Below, piece after piece: positions 18,592 to 30,450 of a stretch of 64,000 nucleotides of DNA. The translations under genes and the position numbers were made by a program. How positions within the stretch are numbered: position 1 is the stretch's first letter; each line of letters starts with the position of its first letter. Origin of the DNA: Amyelois transitella (taxonomy: Eukaryota; Arthropoda; Insecta; Lepidoptera; Pyralidae); NCBI RefSeq assembly GCF_032362555.1, contig NC_083523.1, forward strand, positions 5,369,501-5,433,500, given 5' to 3'. Under the pieces are notes generated by a model that saw only the letters and a list, made by a program, of their open reading frames with translations, made no database searches and was not told where the DNA came from.

Positions 18592-19499
18592 AATAAAGAC
18601 AAGATTATTTTTAAAATATCATAGATTACATGTTATTCTCCCTCCCTTAAATAAGCTGGTGGTCGGCGATCTCTATTATAATGGCAACAGGTTCTTCGGA
18701 CTCGGCTGCCTGTCTTTCATAATGTATAATTTTCAGGTATTTTTTTATAATTTTTATTTAAGGGTAAGATTATTCCATCTCTCGATGTCGTAAAAGGCTT
18801 AGTGGCCTTTTGCCGTGCAACAACCACACAAACATTATGATCCTAGTAGGATTTGTTAAATGAATAAAGTATTGTTATTAAATAGTATCCATGTCGGGCG
18901 GACCCCAGGTTTCTAAACAGAAATGATTTTCCGCATTCCCTATGAGGATCCTGCCCGGATGATGACGACAGCTTAGCGCGATGTCTCTAGTCACATAGAA
19001 CATATATCGCCTTCGTATTGTAGACTTATAGAGGTTGGTATGGTTTTGTATAGATATGGTCCACTTGACTGAACACATACATTTGGTTTTATGGTTTGGC
19101 TGGTTTTACCCTAATGACACTTTAAAGTGGCAAAAAACAAATTCCTGAATACTCTGACTGAAAACTTGAACAAGGAAGTTTATGAAGTCATACACTAGAC
19201 CTAAACCAGAACTCTGTTGTTTGCATAAGGACAAAAAGAAAATTATAATTTTGCCTAATGTATTCGAGGTTGAGAACGACACCTACAGTATCACCCACGC
19301 CGATTTTACCATAAAACTCGCGAGTAAAACGGCAGTATACAATAATATTCCGAGGTACTGGCACGCAATTTTTATTACATACATCATTTTTGACATAGTT
19401 CCATCAGTGCTAGTTACTTGTCCGAGTTTTTTTTGCGTCGGTTCGTATTTATCGCGTGATCAAAATTTACAGTAAAAAGTGTTTGTGTTTGTTGTTCCA
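18592..19499 (+). other. upstream region of the PP1R3-like gene
   Basis: Contains a scrap of SINE family S near 18770-18805 (CCATCTCTCGATGTCGTAAAAGGC). The stretch 19182-19475 is open on the + strand for 97 codons just before the proposed start at 19500; it is not recognised and may be 5' leader. Confidence 0.3.
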
Positions 19500-22400
19500 A
19501 TGTCATCTACGGTTATATTCGTCGGGTTGCCGGAGGATTCGAAGAGCTCCATCACAAAGTAAGTCTATGTTGATGAGGGGTTCAGCCATAACAGTACCTA
19601 TATACAAATAATACAGGTATTAAACGCGCTTGTGACGTACCTACCTTTAATTTATCTCGGACGTTTCGAATTTTGTTACAATGATCTGTGATCACCGAAC
19701 GACTGAAACCAGCGGGCTACAGTATAATGCAACGAGAAAGTTTTAATTCAACAAAAACAGTACCTACTAAAAAACATTAATTTACTTTCGTTATTTATTT
19801 TGTGTCATGTCAATTTTCTGTCACGCGGACAGTACCATCAAGTCTTCCATAAATATAGATACCATTCCAATATACCATTTCATAATTTAATGTACACAGT
19901 AACTACCTACCTAGTCAGTGTAAGACTGCAAAAACTTCATATTTTGGACGTTCAATTAAACGTCATTGTGGCCTGTTGTACCAGTGTAGGATCCTATCTC
20001 CTTTTTAAACCTATTTGACTGAATTAATATTATTTACTCAGTCAAAAGGAAAAGATTAAGTCAATTGACTTATTGAATGGCAAATTTGAATAAGTATGTA
20101 CTTTGCTAAATCATATCATAAAAGGACATGTTACGATACGGATCTTATCTTCACAACATAGAGCGGACAAGGCTAGAAGATTACATCCAGACTCCATATA
20201 AATCCATACGTATATTTATTAGGTAAAGAGAAAAGTTTTGTATTTTTGTTTATTCGATACAAACAAAAATACTATAAACTATATGTATAAACTCAAAACT
20301 ACTGGACTGATTTCGATAAATTTTCGGAATAACATTGGCAACTTTTTCTGTAAATAAGAAGCCCCGTGCTAAATCTATAAATTATTACTGTTGTTATTTA
20401 AAATGCCGTGTGGTTCCCGGCACCAATACAAAAAAGAATAGAACCACTCCGTCTCTTTCCCATGGATATCGTAAAAGGCGACTAAGGGTTAGGCTTACAA
20501 ACTAAGGGATAGGTTTTTTAGGCGAAGGTCTAGTCAACCTGTCACTATTTGAATCTCAATTCTATCATTAAGCCAAATAGCTGAACGTGGCCATTCAGTC
20601 TTTTCAAGACAGTTGGCTCTGTCTTCCCCGCAAGGGATATAGACGTGACCATATGTATGTATGTATGTTATTTTAAATCAATAAAATTACATTTGAATTA
20701 GCTTTGTTTAGGTACGTACCTGTTCTGCTCACGAATCATAAAGATTGAGTTTAATTCAAATTGAATTTATTTAACAATTCGATAGTTTAAATTAGCTAAG
20801 TAAACTTTTGCCTTTAATTATATTTTCACTATTCCCTGACCTTAATAACTCACTTTAGAACAATCGATTATTTTTTCTGTTACTTATTTGTAGTTTTATG
20901 TAGTTATTTTTAAACATACCTATATCCATATTATCACGTCTTCAGTAGGGTAGACAGTGCCCACAGTCTAACAAAGACTGAAAGGCCACGTTCAGCTGTA
21001 TGGCTTAAGAAGAATCCCAAGTTTATTAGCCAATCCTAAGTCGCTTTTAACGACATCCATGGAAAAGATATGGAGTGGTCCTATTTTGGCCGTGCTGGGA
21101 ACCACACGGCTTATGTATGAATTAAATCATAATCATAAATGAGTTTAATTCCAGGAAGGTATCCCTATTGTAATGAACACCAAAATTCAATGAATAATGA
21201 CCCATTCACCTTCGTATAAAGTTTATCTCACGCAATACTTTTTAATAAAACATGAACGATTGTTATGGTAAATGTTATGAAAGATACATAAAAATAGCAC
21301 AAGTCAGAAAAAGTGAACTTATCTAATTGATCTGTCTATAGTAATATCCTGCAGGTGATTCGCCTTACTCACGATTTCCTTTGATTTCATTATATTCAAT
21401 TACAGGCGTTTTGTAATTTCAGATTTGCTGTATAGGTAATAAATAACTGGCTCCCAATTTATTGCTAACAAATATTATTTCTTAGGGGCTATTGCTAGTC
21501 ACATACAATTGCTCAGTGAAAATTTAGTCATTGACAATTTTCGTAAATAAATTTAAAAACTGTTAATTTTTGTATTATATTATTCCGGGCTGAGCAGCCA
21601 GTAGACATACCTAAGAAGTGTTTACCGACTTTAGTTTTAAGATGGATCGGTAACACATATTTTTTTATATTCATTAGTTACGGTACAATTATTTAAAACA
21701 AGATGTGACTGTTTAAACTTATTGATTATAGTTATATATTCAGTTGCTTAAAATACGCAGGTTCCTCATGATGATTTTTCTCAACCTAAAAGCCTCAGTT
21801 ACATTCCTTAATGTCCGTAAATCAGAAAAAAGTTAGTTATTTCTACATGGGTACAACGAGTAACCGGATCTTCGCCCCCCTAGCGTCCTCACTTCTCTGG
21901 AGAGGAGCCCGGGGTGCGTCTTTGACCATAATCCTGGGTTGGGGTCTTATATTATTTTAAACTTAAAACGTATTGGATAAGTACCAAACTTTCTAAGAAT
22001 TTTTTGCTATGATAACACGCCAAATTACAGAAAATATTCCCTGTTAGAATATATCGTATGTTCATCTCTTATGTGTGGTCTAGACCTAACGTTAAAGTAA
22101 TATATGTACTGCGCTGTGGTTAATTGGTCGTGTAGGTTGGTGCAGATTTATTCCACCACATCGTAGGCGGCGTTGGCGCCTTGACTTTCCCAATTAAGGC
22201 AAACGACCAAGTTTACGTTCAAATGGTATATTTGCTCAAATTAGGAATTATTGGGCAATGTTTTTAATGTGTCCCTCAGCCTTGCAGGTTCGTAATTGGC
22301 GAGACACTGCGTGCATTGTGCTTTGTTGTGGGTCCTTTTAAAGTGTAGTTCCAGGTGGCTCGGAGTCATAACAGTTTCGTAATGCTTGCAACATTGACTG

Positions 22401-25400
22401 GATGTTTCCTTTGGGTTGTATTATAGTAGACGAGCAGCTTAGATTTTTGTCTTCGTAGTCAGTTTAGTTATGGATAGTAGAAGATATCTATGGATTAAGC
22501 GAAAGTTCGTAAATTTGCCACTATTGTCGTGAAGTCAAGGGTAAGATGAATGATGTTTTGATTTAGTTAGTTGGTATCTGTTCGGTAGTACTGTGGCGAT
22601 CCAGTTATCGGAATGAGACACTTAGATTCCATCGCGTACACTTAGAATAAGATTACGATTTTTATCATCAGTTACAATATCTCTTATAACCGGCACTCTT
22701 ATAACACCAATATGTGTGGCACCGTGTGGTTGCTGGCACGTTCGCTTCTTCAATGAGAAGTGAGGATGTAACGGAGAATGACGCCAGGAGGAAGATCTTT
22801 TAAATTTATTTGGAAGTGCGTCTTAAACATTATAATTTACTTATCTTAGAAGTAACCAATTTTTGCGACCAAAAGTAGTAAGTCTGCATTGGTTCTCTTA
22901 TGATTCGACTCGCTAATTCGTGTCTTCGTGCAATGGCGGGCGAATGCAAACAATAGAATTGCACCCTTCGTTGAAGAAAATTAGTGTTTTGTAAGTGTCG
23001 GAGCTGGATTTCCATTCGAATGTTATCTGGATAAGCCATCACGTCTTTGAATTGATTTTAAGTTTTCAACTGTCTCGTCATAGTCATCATTATAAATTGA
23101 AGTGATGAATGAAACTTTAACATCTTAAAGTTGATTATTTTCTTTCGTTATTAGAAGTAGTAGTTAGTCGACTAGTGCACACCACGACCTACTTTTAAGA
23201 AATATCTTATAATAAAGCATAACTTCCTACAACAAATCAATAACTATCTAAAGTGTTTTTCTCTGTAGGTGCATTTCAAATATGTGCGTTAGATCAGTGA
23301 AAACGTTTTTATTTACATAATGTAGCTAAAAGTTTTAAAAATTGTGTAAGATTATTATTTGCGCATTCCCTATTTCTGCAGATTGTGAATGTACCTAATA
23401 AAAATCTTGAAACCCTATTTGTACCGATTCAAAGAACTCAAGGTTTTAATCCCAGAAGCTGCATAAAATCCTGAAAACATACTACTTTACTGACGGTCGT
23501 GTAAAATATTAGAAGGGTTGAGACGATTACACCTACCTTTGACAACAATACCGTCTGCGCACGAGTGGGGCTTCCCGGAACACTATCCCGTTACCGCATT
23601 GATCCGATGATCCTATTATTGACGCAGTAACTGCATACTGCCTTCGTGAGGCTAGGCTCTGATTTCAATGTTTGAACACGTACCTACAATGATTCAACAG
23701 TGTGTGTTTATGTGCTGTGTGGTTCCAATCACTTCAGAATAGGACTACCACATCACCAAATTTCTTCGCCGTGTAGGTATGTTGTTGAAATGGAATATGC
23801 ATATTTAAACTAGCCAGGCAGATGTTGCTTAAGGATCTTGAAAACTAGCAGATCGTATGGTATTAGACGGACTCCGGGCTTGTCGTCAAAAAGGAAGGAA
23901 TCGGGTAAAACGACAAGGATAACGATGATGTCTAATTAAAACAAAGATGTAAAAAATCAATCAATCAGCAAGTAAAATAAAATTGGTCTGAACATTAAAT
24001 TTCAATTTGTGCCAACAGAAGATAAAGAGTCAAAGATTTTACCGATTATTAATAAGCCAGGTGTACAGGCTGGCGATCAGGAGTACCAGGGGCGCAGAGG
24101 TTGCGGGAAGTAGCGGAGCATGTAATAGGTACAGCTTCCGCGAGGGTGTGCCGCCATTGTGCCGGCGGGCTGCTCGTGCGTGACTGTCGCCTCGGCGCGT
24201 CGCCTCCGCTGAACCTTCTGGAACCGCAAAACTACTTTGTGCCAGAGCCAATAAAAAAATATTGCACTATTGCAAAGGTCAACGTTCTTCGGTCTACGAT
24301 TTTCAAAATATTTGCAGAAGATTATCTTTTCAGACAAAAATTTTAAGGAAAATAATTATTTGGTCCAATGTACGATGATGATGTTTAGTGATAATATATA
24401 TAAAAAAAATAAAATGATATTATCATAACATTATTGGCACTTTTATATACGAGTATCTTTTCATCGTAAAGGACATTTCAATTAATCACTATCAATTAAT
24501 TTCTTGAATTTGGCGAACTTTGTGGCCCAATTAATCAATTACATTGTGACTACGAAACAAGTCGTGACAAAGGAACAAAAAAATAAATTCAATTGATTAA
24601 ATTAATTCTTAAAACTCATTAGTACAATAGAAAGTCCGCCCACGAAAAATTTCCGTCAATTTCAAAGAATGTGTTTGTGATTGTTTTGATGCCCTTTCCC
24701 GGACGATATCTGTTAATTAAAGGGTTTGATGCAGACCGTAAAGGCAGATAGTGTCAATTAGAGAAACAAATTATCGAGAGTATAGAAGGAAACTCGTTTT
24801 CATACTACACCTACTGATATATCAATGCACAGCCTAGTATGGATCTAGAAATCTGAAATTTCAAAGTTCTTTTTATCTGGCCTGTAACTCCAGTGCGTTC
24901 AAAGATATATTTTTTAAAATTTCATTCGGAACGGAATTCTTTGTTACATACATATATATAGTCACGTCTATATCCCTTGCGGGGTAGACAGAGCCAACAG
25001 TCTTGAAAAGACTTATAGGCTACGTTCAGCTTTTTGGCTTGATGATAGAATTGAGATTCAAATAGTAAAGTAACAGGTTGCTAGCCCATTGACTTAAAGT
25101 TTATAAGCCTATCCTCTAGTCGCCTTTTACGTCATTCATGGGAACGAGATGTAGTGGTAGTCCTTTTTTTAATTGGTGCCGGGAACCACACGAACGAATT
25201 CATTGTTTGAGGTGCATAAAGCCGCTAACGTGCTCTAGTTTTCTTATAAAATCCTACATGATCTAAAATCCATTTGGTTTATAGTTGGTCAATACAAAAA
25301 AAGCCATGCCATTGCGAAAGATTAGCTTACTTAACTTTGTAACGATTAATAAAAATACTGCCACAAATTAAAAATATAACTATCTGATCTATTTTTAATC

Positions 25401-28400
25401 TGTTCCGTAGCGATACGCTTTGTTTATCCTTGTCCAAAGCGAACAAATTGGTACTGTGAGCTATCTACAGAATTTTATGATGCACAAATTGCTCCTTAAT
25501 TTCTACTCGTATGTTGGTCACTGGATGGGTCGGAAAGTATAAACGTTGCATCATCCACTTTGAAATTTAGATGTTATCAATTTAAGAAGTACATAAGTAT
25601 TGATGTACTACTATACTAATATTATAAAGCTGAAGTGGAGTTTGTTTGTTTGAACACGCTAATCTCAGGAACTACTGAAGACTTAAGGCTATATAACATC
25701 CCGCTGCAACTATAAGGAGCAAAGAAATAATTGAAAATGTGAAAAAAAAACGGGGACAATTATTTATCCTTGAGGGGCTTCTTTATGATATCCATAATAA
25801 CTATTCCACGCGGACGAAGTCGCGGGCACAGCTTGTGTATATATAATCACGTATCTATTTATCTCTTAAAAGGTAGATTTTAAGGGTAATTCGACTTCAG
25901 GGGTAGATTCAAATAGTAAATATTTAAATAGAGAATTTAAGAAATTTTGAAAGTTTGACAACAACGACGTTCTCATAATTTGCGCTATTTAATGTGGAAT
26001 CTACACCTGATTGTACTTTCCTCTGGACCAGTCTAGTTAATATGTGTGGCATTGGTTTACGGGAATATGAATTTCCATCAGCCTGCGGGGTAGGCGAAGG
26101 CACAAACAATTACTCGGCCTGTCTCCTTCTTAATGGATACAGATTATATTGGTGGCATGACGCACTTAGTACAGGCGCAGCGAAAATGAGTCTACTGGCA
26201 GAGAATGCCATAGAGAATTAGTCCATTTTTTTCTAATTTATGCAGTGTTTACATTTTATTCATGCAGGCGATGCCCTAGCAACCTGTCACTGTCCGTCAG
26301 CTGAACGTGGCCTTTCAGTCTTTTCAGAAGACTGTTGGCTCTGTTAACTCCACAAGGGATATAGACGTGACGATATGTATGTATGTACTTACGATAAAGA
26401 TTAAATAAATAAATAAAAATGTCAATTTGTAATTTAGTCGCTAATATGTATGTTGTATGTTATTTTATTTTGTTTACCGACATTTTAACATTTTTTAAAA
26501 TGTTTTGGCCTGTCTTTGGTTATTCTTAGTTTTGATAGTTCATGTTAAATAACAATTTAGCCTCATGCATATTATCTGGGTCATACATATGTAGTTTAGT
26601 TCAGTTAGGGTATAAAAATCTTACATAAATAATTTTAATTGATCTTAATGCAAAAGACATAAACGCGTTATCTTTTTAAAGTTTTAATCAATACTGAAAA
26701 ATATTTCCTTAACAATCTTTAAAATTTTACCATTCCGATTGGAATACTATTAAGATTACAATTTACAAATATTAAAACTTACAAAAAAAATATTATTATT
26801 ATAATTATATTAAAAGTGGCTCTACTCCACACCATTCACTTCATATATATTGTATAAGAACCTCGGTGATATTACACGGCGGCTATAAATTAATAATGAA
26901 GTAGTCAAAGAGACAGTATGATATACGGTCATTATGATTTTATAGGCGACTGTACACGAGCGCCCGCGGCGGCAATCCCGCGGGAGCGTGGGCGCAGGCA
27001 GATGAACTAACAGTTTCATGAAGTGAAATCGGTTTTTCATTTCATACGGTAATTGTATTAAACGCGAGGTTTTGTCAGTTTAGTTAACATCCCGTTATCG
27101 GAAACATGCTTGGTCAAATTGTGTTTCAAAAGTTCTTTAGCAACACAGCTTCGTTTAATTATAACAATAGATACAAAGATTCATCAGTTTTGAAAAGTGA
27201 CAGGCCACGTTCAGCTGTTTCGTTTAATGATAGAATTGAGTTTCAAATAGTGACAGGTTGCTTGCCCATCGCCTAAAAGATGAATCTCTATTTTATAAGC
27301 CTATCCCTCAGTCGCCTTTTACGATATCCATGGGAAAGACATGGAGTGGTCCTATTCTTTTTTTTATTGGTACCAGGAACCATACGGCACAACACTGCAC
27401 AACAATACTATCTACAATATATTTCGCGTTAATTTTTTTTTATCATTAAGCCATGAATATAGTTGAACGTGACCTTAGAACATTTTCGAGTCTATTGGTT
27501 GTATTTGCCTCTAAGGGATAAAGATGATATATGTAGTTTAGTTTTAAAGGGTAAAAACAAAATTATTGTCAAATCATTCAGTAAGCTTTCCTCGGTGTTA
27601 GCAATATTGTCATTATTTTGAAACACAGTTCAGTTTCCCTTGTAATAAGCTGTTAGCGCTGCGGTTGCACGCTACCGATCGCCGCGGGCGTCTCGATAGC
27701 TCGTCATTTGCTGGCCGGCTGATTTTCAATTTCAAATTTAGAATGTTATAATTTTAATAAGAAGAATGTTATTACGGCATGCCTAGTTATGGGGAAGGCC
27801 TTCCTACATTGATCAAATCGCGAATGTTCAAGCTATAGGTCAGGTCAAGAGTAGGTTGCATGAAGAGAATAAATATGGATGAAGCGAAAGAAGTATGCAG
27901 GGATTGAAGTAATTTGAAAAATGTAGTCTTTGCTAAGTCTTCCTGGCAACTGGTGTGATTTTATGTTAATACGTAAATGCACATCATTACCCTGGAAAAC
28001 ACAAACTCAAAACAAACTACCAAAATGATAGTATGGTATATAGTACTCCTTTTTAAAAGTTTAAAAGTTTCCTTTTTAAAAATAGTTCCATATGTAATTT
28101 AAAATAAGAAAAATACAACGTTTTGGCAGAAGAAAGTTTAATTATTTCAGCATAATTTCTTACTGGCTTTTCTTTTCTCTTTCAAATTATGCCGATTAAA
28201 AAGAAACAGCAGTTTTGGTCCTTTGATTTTTCAGCAAGTTGTCATCGCCCACTAAATTTTCTACCCATTCCTTCGTCTTTTTTCATTTTCTCCTTGTCGA
28301 AAATCCCGGTAACATCGGCATCACTCTGGAGAGGATCCCAGGGTACGCCTTTGGATCAAGTACACACAATCACAAACACAAGTTTTTACACGAAATCCCG

Positions 28401-28691
28401 CCATACCCTCGCAGACTTTTGCAAGGAAACCTAACCCTGTCCTTCCTGTCCTAACCTCTATCCTCTCCTTGTAGATTTCCAGACATAATCCTGGATTAAG
28501 TAAGTCAGGTTATTACACGAAATCCCGCCATACCTCCGCCAACTTTTGCAAGGGAACCTAACCCTGTCCTTCCTGTCCTAACCTCTATCCTCTCCTTGTA
28601 GATTTCCGACGACCTCAGTGAGTACTGGCCTTCAGATTGTGGAGTTCGAAGACATCAAGTTATCCGACAACTGTGTGTCTGGATCTATTCG
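19500..28691 (+). CDS. first two coding exons of a possible CBM21/PP1R3-type protein (partial)
   Basis: Exon 19500-19558 begins ATG and ends at a consensus GTAAGT donor with two bases of a codon. Exon 28602-28691 follows a strong pyrimidine tract ending TTGTAG, restores phase and ends at CG|GTGAGT. The product begins MSSTVIFVGLPEDSKSS, and exon 2 includes STGLQIVEFEDIKLSDNCVS before GSIR. The segment VEFEDIKLSDNCVSGSIR fits, without gaps, the start of the CBM21 domain of PP1 glycogen-targeting subunits (Val-x-Leu-Glu...Val-x-Gly-Thr-Val). TVIF near the N terminus is a weak match to the RVxF PP1-docking motif. Further exons were not found, so the gene presumably continues past 64000, or these are exons of something else. 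The intron is 9,043 bases and full of SINEs. Function is inference. Confidence 0.45.
20404..20669 (+). mobile_element. SINE family S, near full length
   Basis: Starts TGCCGTGTGGTTCCCGGCAC and ends AGACGTGACCATATGTATGT plus repeats. This is a reference copy of about 266 bp. Imperfect flanks (GTTATTTAAAAT and GTTATTTTAAAT) may be a worn target duplication. Confidence 0.85.
20935..21114 (-). mobile_element. SINE family S, internally deleted
   Basis: Reads on the + side ATCACGTCTTCAGTAGGGTAG ... GGCCACGTTCAGCTG ... GGAACCACACGGC. It lacks part of the middle (the CAATTCTATCATTAA section). Confidence 0.8.
21115..24943. other. intronic stretch with no recognised gene
   Basis: A family A repeat piece lies at 21872-21950. 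The block 22090-22420 is less AT-rich (GGCGGCGTTGGCGCC) and unassigned. Reading frames at 24039-24346 cover a short GC-rich patch on both strands and are not recognised. The rest is AT-rich with no ORF of interest. Confidence 0.4.
21872..21950 (+). repeat. dispersed repeat, family A
   Basis: CTCTGGAGAGGAGCCCGGGG, GCGTCTTTGACC and ATAATCCTGGGTTGGG match the family A word order. Confidence 0.55.
24944..25192 (-). mobile_element. SINE family S
   Basis: TAGTCACGTCTATATCCCTT, CAGTCTTGAAAAGACT, GATTCAAATAGTAAAG, TAGTCGCCTTTTACG and GGTGCCGGGAACCACACG appear in - strand order. Confidence 0.88.
25611..25836 (+). mobile_element. Lep1-type Helitron-like element
   Basis: Starts CTATACTAATATTATAAAGC, followed by GTTTGTTTGTTTGAAC and GCTAATCTCAGGAACTACTG. 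It ends with CGCGGACGAAGTCGCGGGCA and GCTTGT. I recognise this as the short non-autonomous repeat widespread in Lepidoptera and often classed with Helitrons; the class is from memory, the sequence match is by eye. Confidence 0.6.
26266..26387 (+). mobile_element. SINE family S, 3' half
   Basis: GGCGATGCCCTAGCAACCTG, CAGCTGAACGTGGCC, CAAGGGATATAGACGTGACG and ATATGTATGTATGTA. The middle is shortened. Confidence 0.82.
27185..27390 (-). mobile_element. SINE family S, tail lost
   Basis: AAGTGACAGGCCACGTTCAG, TGATAGAATTGAG, CCTCAGTCGCCTTTTACGAT, GGAGTGGTCC and ACCAGGAACCATACGGCAC read in - strand order. The 3' tail is missing. Confidence 0.82.
27808..27975 (+). mobile_element. decayed RTE-like LINE 3' end
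   Basis: TTGATCAAAT, GGTCAGGTCAAGAGTA, GTTGCATGAAGAGA, ATGGATGAAGCGAAAGAAGT and GTGTGATTTTATGT match the LINE 3' end with stops and small deletions. Confidence 0.7.
28300..28601 (+). repeat. family A repeat with a 127-bp tandem duplication at a splice acceptor
   Basis: A family A piece (CCCGGTAACATCGGCATCAC, TGGAGAGGATCCCAGGG) runs into two copies of a block starting TTACACGAAATCCCGCCATA at 28386 and 28513. Both end CTCTCCTTGTAGATTTCC (AG at 28474 and at 28601). The period is exactly 127 at both landmarks. The duplicated end carries the acceptor and first six bases of the exon at 28602. Use of the first acceptor would reach a stop codon after eight codons. Confidence 0.75.
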
Positions 28692-29620
28692 GTGAGTGGC
28701 TATTTAACTACATATGTATGTACGGACGAACACAATTTTATATGTGATTAAATAGGTATAGTTTGTTACCAAAAGTCTTCGAGTTTACCCAATTTCATGA
28801 TTGATACTCATCATGGAAAAAAACTTTATTTTTGCGAAGCCAATAAAAAATAAACATAGGTCAATTTATAAATAATACTGATATTAAACGTGCACCTAAA
28901 GTATCCTTATTTTATCTCGCATGTTACAATGATCTGTGGTCACCGAGCGACCGCGTACGTTAAAGGTACGTTATGTGCGCGTTTAATACCTGTATTATTT
29001 ATGAATAGTATAATGCAACGTGAAATTTTAAATCAGTCAAACAAAGGACCAATCCCTAAAAGAAGCATTAGTTAATTCACATGCATCGACGGATAATTAC
29101 AGAAGATTTTCAGCAGATACAGTATTTATAGAGATAAAACTTAACCTTTTATTCATTATTATTATCTAATATATAATAATGAATAAAAGGACAGTCAATA
29201 ACAATTTTCTTGCTGACACGTTATTTTTAAATTGATCAAAATAGTATTGGTGTTAAAGTGATGATAATCGCGGGCTACCTAGTAAACGATCATTACTTTT
29301 ACCTCGCATTTGTCCACATCCCACAAATGATGATTTGGCCCATTAGGCTAAATTATTGTATATATTTTAATAGATCATGAAATAGCCATTGTACTTTCTT
29401 TAACCATTTCATCTTCATTTGTCAGAAAACATTTTACGTTGAAAATGTTCGAAACTATTGCCTCGGTCCACCGCGCAAGAATATAGACGTGGTTATGTGT
29501 TTGTCTGAGAAAATGTAAGGTCATAATCATTAATTAGGAAACCAACGTATTTATTTTCCTGTGTAATGTAAAAGCAACAACTTGGGTTGTTTGGACGTGC
29601 AAGTTGTTAGTACTTTACGT
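28692..29620. other. no gene recognised
   Basis: AT-rich sequence following the second exon of the PP1R3-like gene. It contains the hairpin at 29145-29190. A 61-codon ORF at 28890-29075 is not recognised. Confidence 0.45.
29145..29190. repeat. 17-bp perfect inverted repeat
   Basis: CCTTTTATTCATTATTA (29145-29161) is exactly inverted at 29174-29190 across a 12-base AT-rich loop. Confidence 0.7.
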
Positions 29621-29635
29621 TTTTGACAAACAGTG

Positions 29636-29765
29636 AAAAACCAATATCGGGCAAGCAAAGATTTCACGGATTGGAGGCATATATACAACCTCCGACACAT
29701 CATCGTTGGAGCCGCGGTTCCCCAGGCATAACACCTAGCCTGGCGGAAGATCCGCTCCCGCTACA
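29636..29765 (+). repeat. LTR-like repeat, 3' part
   Basis: GCAAGCAAAGATTTCACGGA, a TATATATACAACCTCCGACA core, GCGGTTCCCCAGGCATAA, CTAGCCTGGCGGAAGAT and the end CGCTCCCGCTACA match the solo LTR family. The 5' part is not recognisable. Confidence 0.7.
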
Positions 29766-30213
29766 TACGACATCTCTCTTTAAACGAAAAGCAGAGTACC
29801 TAACAAAGCTTAAATCGAATCTCTGTCAGAACAGATTTCTGTGAAAAGCAAAAGTCCCTGGAACCTAGTAGCTGAAAAATAACAAAATTACATAAAAATT
29901 ACATAAGTAGCGTATGTGGCATTCCTCTCTTTTCCCAAACCATGGCGTTTGGCGGCCCTATCTCCTCATGGCACGGGCCCTATTTATGCCAAAATGCGAT
30001 CGATAGAACAAATAATGTTCCTGTGATTGATGACTTGTTCGGAGAATGCGAGCTTTGTGTCGATTCTGATTGTAAGCGATCCAAAAACCTACTTGCGAAC
30101 GGTCCATTTCTTTATTGCAATAAGCGACCTAGTTTACGGATTAAAATTAGGTGTAACATCGATGGAAAAGTGCTTACTTATGTTAACACCATTTATTTTT
30201 TTTATTACATTTT

Positions 30214-30450
30214 TGCCGTAAAAGAAAAAAAGAATAGGACCACTGCATCGTTTTCTCACGGATGTCGTAAAAGGCAACAAAGGGATAGGCTTATAAACTT
30301 TGGATTCCTCTTTTAGGCGATGGGCTAGCAACCTGTCACTATTTTAATCTCAATTCTTTCACTAAGCCAAACAGCTAAGTGTGCCCTTTCAAGACTGGTG
30401 GCTCTGTCTACCCCGCTAGGGCTATAGACATGATTATATGTATGTATGTA
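30214..30450 (+). mobile_element. SINE family S
   Basis: AATAGGACCACTGCATCG, GGATGTCGTAAAAGGC, GGCGATGGGCTAGCAACCTG, GCTCTGTCTACCCCGC and ATTATATGTATGTATGTA. The head is worn. Confidence 0.86.

Noticed and set aside
18174-18602. 142-codon - strand ORF
   Set aside because: It is the antisense of the LINE C-terminal coding region; the same antisense ORF recurs at the 52-kb copy and, decayed, at 63 kb.
30027-30331. Overlapping ORFs around 30.0-30.3 kb
   Set aside because: They run into a SINE and have no family features.
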